A stretch of 53,866 nucleotides of DNA from Bacteroidales bacterium (GTDB taxonomy: Bacteria > Bacteroidota > Bacteroidia > Bacteroidales > Muribaculaceae), in assembly GCA_022768005.1 (NCBI GenBank), contig JALEMF010000022.1, positions 1 to 53,866 of the forward strand. The letters run 5' to 3'. The position numbers and the translations under genes were made by a program. The notes below the pieces were generated by a model. That model saw nothing but the letters and a program-made list of their open reading frames with translations. It did no database searches and was not told the DNA's origin. Shown here one piece after another: positions 1 through 7,931 of the stretch; within the stretch, counting starts at the first letter, position 1; each line of letters opens with the position of its first letter.

Positions 1-2021
1 ATACGCAGCTTTGTTTGTGACTTGAGTGCTGATGTTTCCATTGCGATGTAGCCGATACGTTCTTCGTCGTGGCTTTCAGCGTATGATACGGTTGAGAATT
101 GAGTTCTGTTTGACCATGGTGCGTAGAAACCTGACATTGTAGATGATTCGTTGCTTGAAGCCTTAGCGTAGCGTCCTGAATCGTAGTTTATGTTTGACCA
201 GTTGAGTTGTCCGTCTGCTGCCATTTCATTTTCTTCACGGTCGCCTGCAAGGTTTTCATTGATGTGAATACCATTAGGCTTAACAGATTTGATTGCAGCG
301 TGAAGTTTTTTCATACGCGCAACACGGCTGCTGTTGTATCCTTCAGTACCGCCGCCGTAACTGTTGTTATCACCAAGACCTTTTACGAGGTCAAAGCGGA
401 AACCGTCAACGTTGTATGCTGTCATCCAATATTTGATGGCGTCAACCCATTGTTGCTGTACGAGTGGATTATCTTGTTTCCAGTCGTTAAGCACACTGTA
501 GTCGTGAGGTGCATTTTCGTTGTAGAACGGATTTGATGAGATAGGGTACATTTGATACCATGGGTGGAGACCGTCACTCTGGTTGAATACGATGTCAAGT
601 ACTACTGCAATGCCGTTTACGTGGCAGAGTTCAATGAAATCCTTAAGATCCTTAGGAGAACCGTATGCCTTGTCCGGAGCCATATAGAAGTTTGTGTTGT
701 AACCCCAAGAGTTATTTCCGTTAAATTCCATGATAGGCATAAGTTCCACGCAGTTTACGCCCATTTTGACGATATGATCGAATTTTTCTATTGCTTTCTT
801 GATAGTACCTGTGCCTGAACCTGTGCCATCGGTATTATTTTCGCCTGTGAAGTCACGGAATAGCATTTCATATACTACGAGGTTCTTGTGGTCGGGAATA
901 GTAAAGTCGCTGAATTTGTAGTCGTCAAGATTTCCTTGATATACTGCGAGCATTACGTCATCAAACTTGTCGTAAGGATATAGCGGTTTGTCAGGATAGA
1001 TGTCTGAAGCCATCCATTTGTCGTTGTACGGGTCAAGTACAAGGTGTGCGTAAGGGTCACCTACCTTTGTAGTTCCGTCAACGAGGTAGTAGTACGGGTA
1101 TGCAGTCTTGTTATCAAGTCCTGAAACTGTTGTCCAGAAATATCTGTAACCTTGGTAGTCCTGATAGTTCATCACGTTCTTGTCAAGTGTCTGATAGTCG
1201 TCCCATGAAGGAATAAGGATAACGGATGACTTATTTGGTGCTGCAAGGCAGAATGTCACAGTGCCGTCTGAATTTTTCACTGCGCCCATTTTAGGTACGC
1301 CGCCCGGGTAAGGTTTTGCCGGTGACGGGTTCGGGTACGCAACGGTTACGGATTTAGTAAGTGTCTTGCTGCCTGAAGTAGCAGTAGCTACAACTTCGTA
1401 GTAGCCGCGGCTTTTGAATGTGTAGCCCTTTTTAAGTTCCATTGCGCTTGTAGCGGAAGCAATTTCTTTGCCGGCAACTTTAAGTGAGATGTTTGCGTTC
1501 TCGGAAGTGTTGACAGTGAAGTTGATAGTGGTAGTTCCGCTGATAACGTAAGAATCAACGTCGGAAGTCAGTGCCATCTGGAAGCCTTTTTCCTGCACGT
1601 CGATAAATAAGTCCTTGGTCTGTACATCACCTGCTGCCGTACGAGCAATAAAGCAGAGTTTAAGCACTTTTTCATCGCTTGGCACGCCGTAGTAAGTGTT
1701 AATATCGCCTACGTTGAGCGTGTATGTGTTTTTAGATACGTAGTTTAACTTGTTTTTAGCGTTGTTTACGCTCCAGTCAGTGACTACGTGTGTCCACGCG
1801 CCGTTACTTTTGTCGGTTATAACGCCTGTGTGTACGTAAAGTGCGGTAGATGAAGGTAAATTTTGAAGTGCCGCCACTCCGCATTTGTCTGCATGGAATG
1901 TAAGCACTACATTTTTACTGTTTTCCTGTAAGATAGCAGGAGATGTGGTCATAACTTGTGCAAAACCGCTGAATGATGTGAGCAGAATTGCCGTTATGAA
2001 GAGTGAAAAAAGTTTTTTCAT
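1..2021 (-). CDS. Secreted GH13 alpha-amylase family protein, 3' end cut by window edge
   Basis: Reading the minus strand from the ATG at 2021 gives an open frame of 673 codons that runs off the left edge. The start MKKLFSLFITAILLTSFSG is a signal peptide without a lipobox Cys. Beta-sandwich-like sequence follows to about residue 330, then a GH13 barrel. Visible conserved regions are VVLDIVFNQSDG (region I), VDGFRFDLVKG with nucleophile Asp544 (II), HINENLAGD with acid/base Glu589 (III) and ESHDEER with Asp652 (IV). The catalytic triad is intact, so an active alpha-glucan hydrolase is expected. Region I has Gln481 where GH13 enzymes usually have His. The gene follows a SusC/SusD pair on the same strand but is separated from it by a terminator and has its own promoter. 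Substrate (starch, glycogen or similar) is inferred from family and context. Confidence 0.93.
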   Translation of the reverse strand, partial: MKKLFSLFITAILLTSFSGFAQVMTTSPAILQENSKNVVLTFHADKCGVAALQNLPSSTALYVHTGVITDKSNGAWTHVVTDWSVNNAKNKLNYVSKNTYTLNVGDINTYYGVPSDEKVLKLCFIARTAAGDVQTKDLFIDVQEKGFQMALTSDVDSYVISGTTTINFTVNTSENANISLKVAGKEIASATSAMELKKGYTFKSRGYYEVVATATSGSKTLTKSVTVAYPNPSPAKPYPGGVPKMGAVKNSDGTVTFCLAAPNKSSVILIPSWDDYQTLDKNVMNYQDYQGYRYFWTTVSGLDNKTAYPYYYLVDGTTKVGDPYAHLVLDPYNDKWMASDIYPDKPLYPYDKFDDVMLAVYQGNLDDYKFSDFTIPDHKNLVVYEMLFRDFTGENNTDGTGSGTGTIKKAIEKFDHIVKMGVNCVELMPIMEFNGNNSWGYNTNFYMAPDKAYGSPKDLKDFIELCHVNGIAVVLDIVFNQSDGLHPWYQMYPISSNPFYNENAPHDYSVLNDWKQDNPLVQQQWVDAIKYWMTAYNVDGFRFDLVKGLGDNNSYGGGTEGYNSSRVARMKKLHAAIKSVKPNGIHINENLAGDREENEMAADGQLNWSNINYDSGRYAKASSNESSTMSGFYAPWSNRTQFSTVSYAESHDEERIGYIAMETSALKSQTKLR

Positions 2022-2094
2022 GCTTGGTAAGAATGATTATGATATGAAAAATGTTAATAATTCATGTGTTTATGTCACAAATGTGTATCACTTG

Positions 2095-2125
2095 CAAAGT
2101 TATGCAATTTTATCAGATTTGCAAA
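2095..2125 (-). promoter_or_regulatory. Promoter of the GH13 gene
   Basis: On the minus strand TTTG (2125-2122) is followed after 19 bases by TAACTTTG (2102-2095). This is an exact fit to the Bacteroidetes -33/-7 consensus. It lies downstream of the susD terminator and predicts a leader of about 65 bases, so the amylase can be expressed independently of susCD. Confidence 0.8.
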
Positions 2126-2134
2126 ATTCTATTA

Positions 2135-2169
2135 CAAAAAAGGTGCGCCCCGACACTTGAGGCGCACCT
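2135..2169 (-). terminator. Rho-independent terminator after susD
   Basis: A perfect 9-bp stem AGGTGCGCC / GGCGCACCT (2141-2149 with 2161-2169) is followed on the minus strand by a run of T. It lies just past the susD stop and before the GH13 promoter. Confidence 0.85.
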
Positions 2170-2197
2170 GTTATAACTTGGTTTAAGTCAATGAATA

Positions 2198-4081
2198 TTA
2201 TGGTTGGTCATTGTCCCACCATACAGGGATTGTCCACATATCATTTTCTTTCCACCAGTTACCACCCGGGGCAGATGTATTTGCACCATAAACTTCAGAG
2301 CCGATAGCATTGAGTTGTACAGTGTTGTTCTGATATTCCCAAGATGATACTCTGATACGGCGAGGGAATTTACCTGCAGGAACAGTAAGTTTTGAACCTG
2401 AGTTTATGTCCCATTCTGCCGGTTTGTGGTAGTTGAGGAAAATTTCTTCACTGAAGTCATAGCGGCGCATATCGTTCCAAGATTCAGGTTGGAACATAAG
2501 TGCGATGCCTTTCTGTGTCATGATCTTTGCAAGGCTGATGTCAGCAGCGCTACCGATACCTTGTTCAAGATATTTTTGAATATCAGCATCGCTCATAGGT
2601 ACGAATGAAGGACAATCAGCAAGGCTCTGGTCTTCGCTACACCATGTTTTGAGTTTTTCATTCATCAATCTCATGTGTGCTTCGATACCTTTCTTGTATG
2701 CATCAAATGCAGCGCCCTTATTGCCTCTTTTCATTTCAACTTCTGCACGGATAAAGCAAGCTTCTGCGTAAGTTGCGATCAAACCCGGAGATGACGGACG
2801 AGTGCCGAAAGTACCTGAAGTTGCAGAATTAGCAGCACCTTCGCCTTTCTTTCTATCAACATAGTAGAACAGGTTGATATATTCACCGTCACCAACACTT
2901 CCTGAAGTCTGATCAACAAAAATTGTATCGCCCAAACGTTCAGTGTCTGTTGATTCGACAATGAATCTCTTGTTATCAGTATCCCAGCTTGTTACGTAAG
3001 GAGCAGCTTGGGTTCTGATAAGTGTGCTCATATCAAGACCTACAGTACGACGCCAGTTGCCGTTATCACTCCATTTGATCTTTTGGCCATACATTTCAGC
3101 AGGAGTATTAGCACTTTTCTGTGAATATGCCCAAGGAAGAATATGGTCAGCACGTGGGTCTTCAAGACCGTTGCCGTTGAAATTGGTAAGATTATCAAAC
3201 ACTTTTTTAGTGAAGTAATAACCTGTATTCATTCCAAATACAGAGTACAGCGGGTGATATTCCGTGTTCTCACCCCAAAGGATATCAACGCTGGTGGTTT
3301 TGACATCTCTGTGGTTTACAATCATATCGTCTGCATTGCTCTGTTCAGCTTTGTCAAGACAAGCGAGGATAGCTTCAGCGTCCCATTTAAGGTCTGCTAT
3401 ATTGCCATTACCTTTACGTGTGAGGTGGTTCAAGTGGCGTGCTTTGAGAAGGTAAGCAGCTTTGAGCCATTTGTTAACATCACCGTTAGCCCAAGAGTCG
3501 TTAGCAGAAAGCGGTGTAGCTGTAGCAGGTTGAGACATAGAAAGATATTCAATAGCTTTGTCTATGTCAGCAAGGATTAATTGATACATTTCCTTACCAT
3601 TATTGTATGTAGGACTTGTGTTTGATCCCACTGCGTCTTCGTATGGCATTTCACCATAAAGGTCGTTCATCAACATAAAGCCGTATGCTCTGATGAAGTA
3701 TGCAGCACCGAGATAATGCCATGCCTGAGCTTCTTCTGCTGACTTCATTGTTTGTTCGATGTTACATGCTGCACCTACAAACCACCACTGATAGCAAGCG
3801 GTGCTTCTCCATTCGGTCATTTCCCATTGTGCCCAACATCCGGCATGTGATACTCTTGAAGAAGCAGTGTAGTCACCTGTGATAACTGTAGCAGCCTGAC
3901 CGGCAAATTGGTTAGCCCACCATGTGTAATGTTGCATGTGTGCAAGTCTGTTCGCATAGTTCGCAGACACATCGGTCGGTGTGTTTGGATTTACGTTTAC
4001 GTCAAGCCAGTCATCGCAAGAAGTTGTTGCCATGCTCAACGCACCTACTGCACCTAATATAATATATTTAGAGAGTTTCAT
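2198..4081 (-). CDS. SusD/RagB-family outer-membrane glycan-binding lipoprotein
   Basis: A 627-residue lipoprotein. The signal peptide ends at a lipobox with Cys22 (ATTSCDDW), and the acidic residues after Cys resemble the Bacteroidetes surface-export signal. The body is rich in Trp/Tyr and has TPR-like helices. The C-terminal stretch IALMFQPESWNDMRRYDF is typical of SusD proteins, closest to the SusD-like 2 type in my judgement. It would sit as a lid on the SusC barrel encoded just upstream (29 bases separate the two genes) and capture oligosaccharide at the cell surface. The neighbouring GH13 gene suggests an alpha-glucan ligand, but specificity cannot be read from the sequence. No SusE/SusF-like gene lies between it and the amylase. 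Confidence 0.93.
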   Translation of the reverse strand: MKLSKYIILGAVGALSMATTSCDDWLDVNVNPNTPTDVSANYANRLAHMQHYTWWANQFAGQAATVITGDYTASSRVSHAGCWAQWEMTEWRSTACYQWWFVGAACNIEQTMKSAEEAQAWHYLGAAYFIRAYGFMLMNDLYGEMPYEDAVGSNTSPTYNNGKEMYQLILADIDKAIEYLSMSQPATATPLSANDSWANGDVNKWLKAAYLLKARHLNHLTRKGNGNIADLKWDAEAILACLDKAEQSNADDMIVNHRDVKTTSVDILWGENTEYHPLYSVFGMNTGYYFTKKVFDNLTNFNGNGLEDPRADHILPWAYSQKSANTPAEMYGQKIKWSDNGNWRRTVGLDMSTLIRTQAAPYVTSWDTDNKRFIVESTDTERLGDTIFVDQTSGSVGDGEYINLFYYVDRKKGEGAANSATSGTFGTRPSSPGLIATYAEACFIRAEVEMKRGNKGAAFDAYKKGIEAHMRLMNEKLKTWCSEDQSLADCPSFVPMSDADIQKYLEQGIGSAADISLAKIMTQKGIALMFQPESWNDMRRYDFSEEIFLNYHKPAEWDINSGSKLTVPAGKFPRRIRVSSWEYQNNTVQLNAIGSEVYGANTSAPGGNWWKENDMWTIPVWWDNDQP

Positions 4082-4110
4082 AATTATGTATGTATTAGTG
4101 TTGTAAATTG

Positions 4111-7100
4111 TTAGAATGTCAAGTTAACACCAAATGCAAAGCTTGCAGTAGCAGGAACACCGCAGTAGTCGAAACCTACTGAAGAAGAACCACCTACGCC
4201 TGCGCCTGATGCTGCTGCTTCAGGATCACCGTCATAATTTGTGAAGAGGAGAAGGTTTGAAGCAGTTGCAGTCACTGATGCACGTTTGATGCAACGAGTT
4301 TTTTCAAGAAGTGATTTAGGAAGTTCGTAGCTTACAGAGATTGTGCGGAGACGAAGACTGTTAACCTTTGTGATATAGTTTGAAGTTTCGTTTGCGTAAG
4401 CACCTGTGTAGTAATCTTTGATGATGTTGTAACCAAGACGGGTAGTACCATTGATGGTGTATACTTCATCAGGGTTGATTGTATAGTGACGTTCTTCGTA
4501 AATCGGAGCGGATTTGCTACCAACGTTTTCAACACCGTCGATTTCAAGTGTCTGCTGACGGAAATCGGCAGAGAACAAGCTTGTTCCGGCTTGTGTCATA
4601 GCATATTTTGTACCGTTGAATACATCACCACCTACGCGGAATTCCCAAAGCATGTTGAATGTCCAGTTTTTGTAGCGGAGTGTGTTGTTGAAACCACCGG
4701 TGAATTTAGGTTCACGGTTACCTACCTGATATGTAGTACCATCAGTAAGTGGCATGCCGTCTGTGCCTAAAATAGTCTTGCCCATGAATTTTTCGTGGTT
4801 CTGTTTCATCTGTTCACCTGCTGCGCCTTCCGGATATTGTTCGAGGTATTTAACTGTCTGAAGTTTGCTGCCTGAGATTGCCATGAAGCTACCGCCTGAG
4901 AATGATGCTGCTTTTGCTGTACCATATTGTACGTCTGTTACGTACATGATATCCATACCTTCCATGAGGTTTTCAAGAGTACCGCGGTTTCCTGCCATGT
5001 TGATACCTGTTTCCCAAGAGAAATCTTTTGTTTCAATAGGTGTGCCGCTGATGCTGAGTTCCATACCCTTGTTATATACGTTACCTGCGTTGTATGAGCA
5101 GAAGATATAACCTGTTGCCTGTGAACCACGCGGGCTGAGGATCTGGTTGTAAGAGTTGTTTGTATAGTAAGCATAATCAAGTTTGATGCGGTTGTGGAGG
5201 AAGCGCATTTCAAGACCGATTTCTGTTGATTCTGTCATTTCAGGTTTGAGGTATGGGTTACCACGGCTCCAAGAGTTACCTGTTGAGATGATACCGCCTG
5301 TATAAGAGCGAACAGGCCACAATGCTGTTGCTGTTTCGTATGGAGATGTGTCTTTACCTACTTTTGCCCAAGATGCACGAACCTTAGCAAATGTGATAGG
5401 GAAGTCTTGATCCCAAATACCCTTGTCCTGTAAGAACTGAGATACTACCAATGCACCACTGAATGATGGATAGAAGTATGAACGATGTTCTTTAGGAAGT
5501 GTTGATGTCCAGTCGTTACGTCCGGTTACTGTTACGAATACTGTGTTTTTCCAATCTGCACGCAATTCGCCGTATACACCTACGAGACGTTTTTTGTATG
5601 TGTTGTATTCAAACTTTTTGTCAGTTGCTGCCACATTACCGTATGAATAGAAGTCTGAAACTTGGAAGTTGTATGCCATACGATAATTTGTCTTTGTTGT
5701 GGTAGCATCTGTATTAAGACCTGCAAGGAGATTGAAACTGAAATCACCGAATGTCTTGTTGAAGTTTGTCATCAAACTGTTGTTGAGGTATTCGTAGCGA
5801 GATGTGTTATCACTCATCATACCATTCTGCCACTGCTGTTTTACAACACCACCCGGAGCAATGCGTTTGCTGTAATCAGTGTTGTATGTATCAATACCCA
5901 TACGGTAGTTGATCCACCACCAGCTTGTGATGTCTGCTTTGACGTTGAAACTGCCTGTGAAACGTGTAGTTTTGTCAAACACTTTGTTCTTGTTGATGAT
6001 CCAATATGGGTTGTCGCTTTCTTCCCATGGATTAAGTCTGTCACCAAACATACGATAACGAGAACCGTCTTCATTGAGATAGTGGGTCATATCGTCTGTT
6101 GTTCCGAAAGCATAGAGACGAGCTAATGCACCGTCACCGCTTGAACCGTAAAGACCTCCTGCTGTGAGAGTCTTGTCAGTGCGAGATTGTGAGTAAGCGG
6201 TATTGGCACTGAATGTCAACATTTTCCATTTTTGTTCTCCATTGAAGCGGAATGTTGTTTTCTTATATCCAGTTTCAGGAACTACGCCGCTCTGGTCGTA
6301 GTAAGAACCGGAAAGGAAGAAGTTTCCTTTTTCATTACCACCGGAAACGCTGACGTTTGTGTCCCAAATGTTTCCATTCTGAAAGAAATTGTCTATGTTG
6401 TTATAAATCTTGTCATTAGCGCCGTATTTGTCACCCCAAGAGTTATATGCAAAGTCGTTATATGCGGTGCCGGTATATTTGCCGTCTGCGTCATAACGTT
6501 CTTCCATATATCCGCGGCGGAATGTGGTTTGTGCTTCAGGTACGTCTTTTACCCAAGATGTGATAAAACGAGTGTTAAGACTTACTTCTGTTGCACCTGC
6601 TTTACCTTTTTTTGTTGTGATCAAAACGACACCATTGGCAGCGCGGCTACCATAAAGTGCAGAAGCTGCCGGACCTTTGAGGATTGACATATTTTCAATA
6701 TCCTCAGGGTTGATATCCATCACACGGTTTGTGGTGGTTGTGGAAGTGTTTGTGGAACCATCGAATGCAGAGTTACCACCTGCTGATGATGAGTTATCGT
6801 AAATAATACCGTCAACTACGAATAGTGGCTGGTTGTCGCGAGATTCTGCACCTGAAGTTGCACCGCGAAGTATGATTTGTGAACCTGCACCTGCCGCACC
6901 TGATGATTGGGTGATGTTTACACCGGCAATTTTACCTGCGAGTGAGTTAATGGCATTTGCGGACTTGTTCATCATAAGTTCGTCTGACTTGATTTCGTCG
7001 ATTGCGTAACCGAGTGATTTTTTGTCTTTCTTAATACCGAGTGCGGTTACCACAACTTCGTCAAGGTTTGTAGAGCTTGGTTGTAGTTCAATTTTAAGTG

Positions 7101-7398
7101 GTGCTCCTGTGAATTTCACTTCTGCAGGCTTATAACCTACATAGCTGAATGTGATTACTTGACCCGGTTCTGCTGCAATAGCAAATTTACCGTCTAAGTC
7201 AGACGCTACACCACCGGATTTTCCCTTTACGATGATTGAAACACCGGCCAAAGGTTCGCCGGTTTCGTCTATTACGACGCCGGTTGCCTTCTTTGTTTGT
7301 GCTACAGCCTCAAAGCCATTTATTGACAGCCCGTTATATACAACAGGTGTGCCACATGTCAATGAAAGTGCTGCAAACAATGCAAGTCGCTTTTTCAT
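4111..7398 (-). CDS. SusC/RagA-family TonB-linked outer-membrane receptor (leftward locus)
   Basis: A 1095-residue protein with a signal peptide, then a carboxypeptidase-regulatory-like domain (about 35-115: GVVIDETGEPLAGVSIIVKG, SYVGYKPAEV). The TonB-box-adjacent motif LDEVVVTALGIKKDKKSLGY follows at about 112-131, then the plug (SLAGKIAGVNI, LFVVDGIIYD, ILKGPAASALYGSRAANGVV) and a long beta-barrel ending in an aromatic residue (FGVNLTF). It transports bound glycan across the outer membrane using TonB energy. It is first in a susC-susD unit and diverges from a second susC. There is no STN domain, so no direct anti-sigma signalling is expected. Confidence 0.95.
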   Translation of the reverse strand: MKKRLALFAALSLTCGTPVVYNGLSINGFEAVAQTKKATGVVIDETGEPLAGVSIIVKGKSGGVASDLDGKFAIAAEPGQVITFSYVGYKPAEVKFTGAPLKIELQPSSTNLDEVVVTALGIKKDKKSLGYAIDEIKSDELMMNKSANAINSLAGKIAGVNITQSSGAAGAGSQIILRGATSGAESRDNQPLFVVDGIIYDNSSSAGGNSAFDGSTNTSTTTTNRVMDINPEDIENMSILKGPAASALYGSRAANGVVLITTKKGKAGATEVSLNTRFITSWVKDVPEAQTTFRRGYMEERYDADGKYTGTAYNDFAYNSWGDKYGANDKIYNNIDNFFQNGNIWDTNVSVSGGNEKGNFFLSGSYYDQSGVVPETGYKKTTFRFNGEQKWKMLTFSANTAYSQSRTDKTLTAGGLYGSSGDGALARLYAFGTTDDMTHYLNEDGSRYRMFGDRLNPWEESDNPYWIINKNKVFDKTTRFTGSFNVKADITSWWWINYRMGIDTYNTDYSKRIAPGGVVKQQWQNGMMSDNTSRYEYLNNSLMTNFNKTFGDFSFNLLAGLNTDATTTKTNYRMAYNFQVSDFYSYGNVAATDKKFEYNTYKKRLVGVYGELRADWKNTVFVTVTGRNDWTSTLPKEHRSYFYPSFSGALVVSQFLQDKGIWDQDFPITFAKVRASWAKVGKDTSPYETATALWPVRSYTGGIISTGNSWSRGNPYLKPEMTESTEIGLEMRFLHNRIKLDYAYYTNNSYNQILSPRGSQATGYIFCSYNAGNVYNKGMELSISGTPIETKDFSWETGINMAGNRGTLENLMEGMDIMYVTDVQYGTAKAASFSGGSFMAISGSKLQTVKYLEQYPEGAAGEQMKQNHEKFMGKTILGTDGMPLTDGTTYQVGNREPKFTGGFNNTLRYKNWTFNMLWEFRVGGDVFNGTKYAMTQAGTSLFSADFRQQTLEIDGVENVGSKSAPIYEERHYTINPDEVYTINGTTRLGYNIIKDYYTGAYANETSNYITKVNSLRLRTISVSYELPKSLLEKTRCIKRASVTATASNLLLFTNYDGDPEAAASGAGVGGSSSVGFDYCGVPATASFAFGVNLTF

Positions 7399-7491
7399 AC
7401 TGTTTTTTTAATGAGATGGTTAGTAATTTATGGTTTGTTGAATTTGTTTTGTTTGGGTAGTAGTCGTTTTGTTAAATAACGTTACCATTTG

Positions 7492-7521
7492 CAAATATAA
7501 TAAATATTTTTTATTTCGCAA
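7492..7521 (-). promoter_or_regulatory. Promoter of the leftward susC-susD unit
   Basis: On the minus strand TTG (7521-7519) and TATATTTG (7499-7492) are separated by 19 bases, matching the Bacteroidetes promoter. The predicted leader before the ATG at 7398 is about 85 bases. Confidence 0.7.
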
Positions 7522-7603
7522 TACATCTCATAACTATTATTTTTTTATGTTTGACAACATACTTTTTCAATATGAGTTTGAAACGTTAATTTTGCATTTG
7601 CGT

Positions 7604-7645
7604 TTTAACAATTAACAGTTTTCTTCAGAGATTTAAATTGTTAAA
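7604..7645. repeat. 10-bp inverted repeat, candidate shared operator
   Basis: TTTAACAATT (7604-7613) is the exact reverse complement of AATTGTTAAA (7636-7645). The half-site centres are 32 bases apart, about three helical turns. It lies midway between the two divergent susC promoters. Operator function is inferred. Confidence 0.45.
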
Positions 7646-7709
7646 TATTGTAATTACAGATCCGATTAAACATATATTTACATCTTGTGCGAAAAATTTC
7701 AAAAAAATA

Positions 7710-7740
7710 TTGTGAATTACGAAAACTATATATAACTTTG
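7710..7740 (+). promoter_or_regulatory. Promoter of the rightward susC-susD unit
   Basis: TTG (7710-7712), 20 bases, then TAACTTTG (7733-7740). It fits the Bacteroidetes consensus. Transcription would start near 7746, giving a leader of about 185 bases. Confidence 0.75.
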
Positions 7741-7751
7741 CGTTGAAAAAG

Positions 7752-7774
7752 CGTGATTTTTAGCGGAAATCACG
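7752..7774 (+). promoter_or_regulatory. Stem-loop at the 5' end of the susC leader
   Basis: CGTGATTT (7752-7759) pairs perfectly with AAATCACG (7767-7774) across a 7-base loop. It begins a few bases after the predicted transcription start, so the mRNA would carry a 5'-terminal hairpin. A stabilising or regulatory role is an inference. Confidence 0.45.
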
Positions 7775-7931
7775 GGTTTTCACTCTTCAATTTTAACGTT
7801 CAAATCCATATAAGCTAATCACTAAAATAACTTTAATTCTCAGAAATTAAATAACTTACTTTAATTAATACCACGGCTTCAGTTCTGCTTGTCGGAAATG
7901 AAGTCAAACAGAAACTCAATTTAAAATTTTT

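Larger units (their letters stand above)
7399..7931. other. Divergent regulatory region between two susC genes
   Basis: The 533 bases contain no gene. They hold the leftward promoter (7492-7521), the rightward promoter (7710-7740), a 10-bp inverted repeat (7604-7645), three copies of AACGTT (near 7478, 7582 and 7795) and a stem-loop at the 5' end of the rightward transcript (7752-7774). It is very AT-rich. No regulator gene is beside it. Confidence 0.7.

Noticed and set aside
3143-3580. 145-codon plus-strand frame within susD, and similar long frames opposite susC, cydA and other genes
   Set aside because: They lie wholly antisense to well-supported genes and show no family pattern, start context or promoter.
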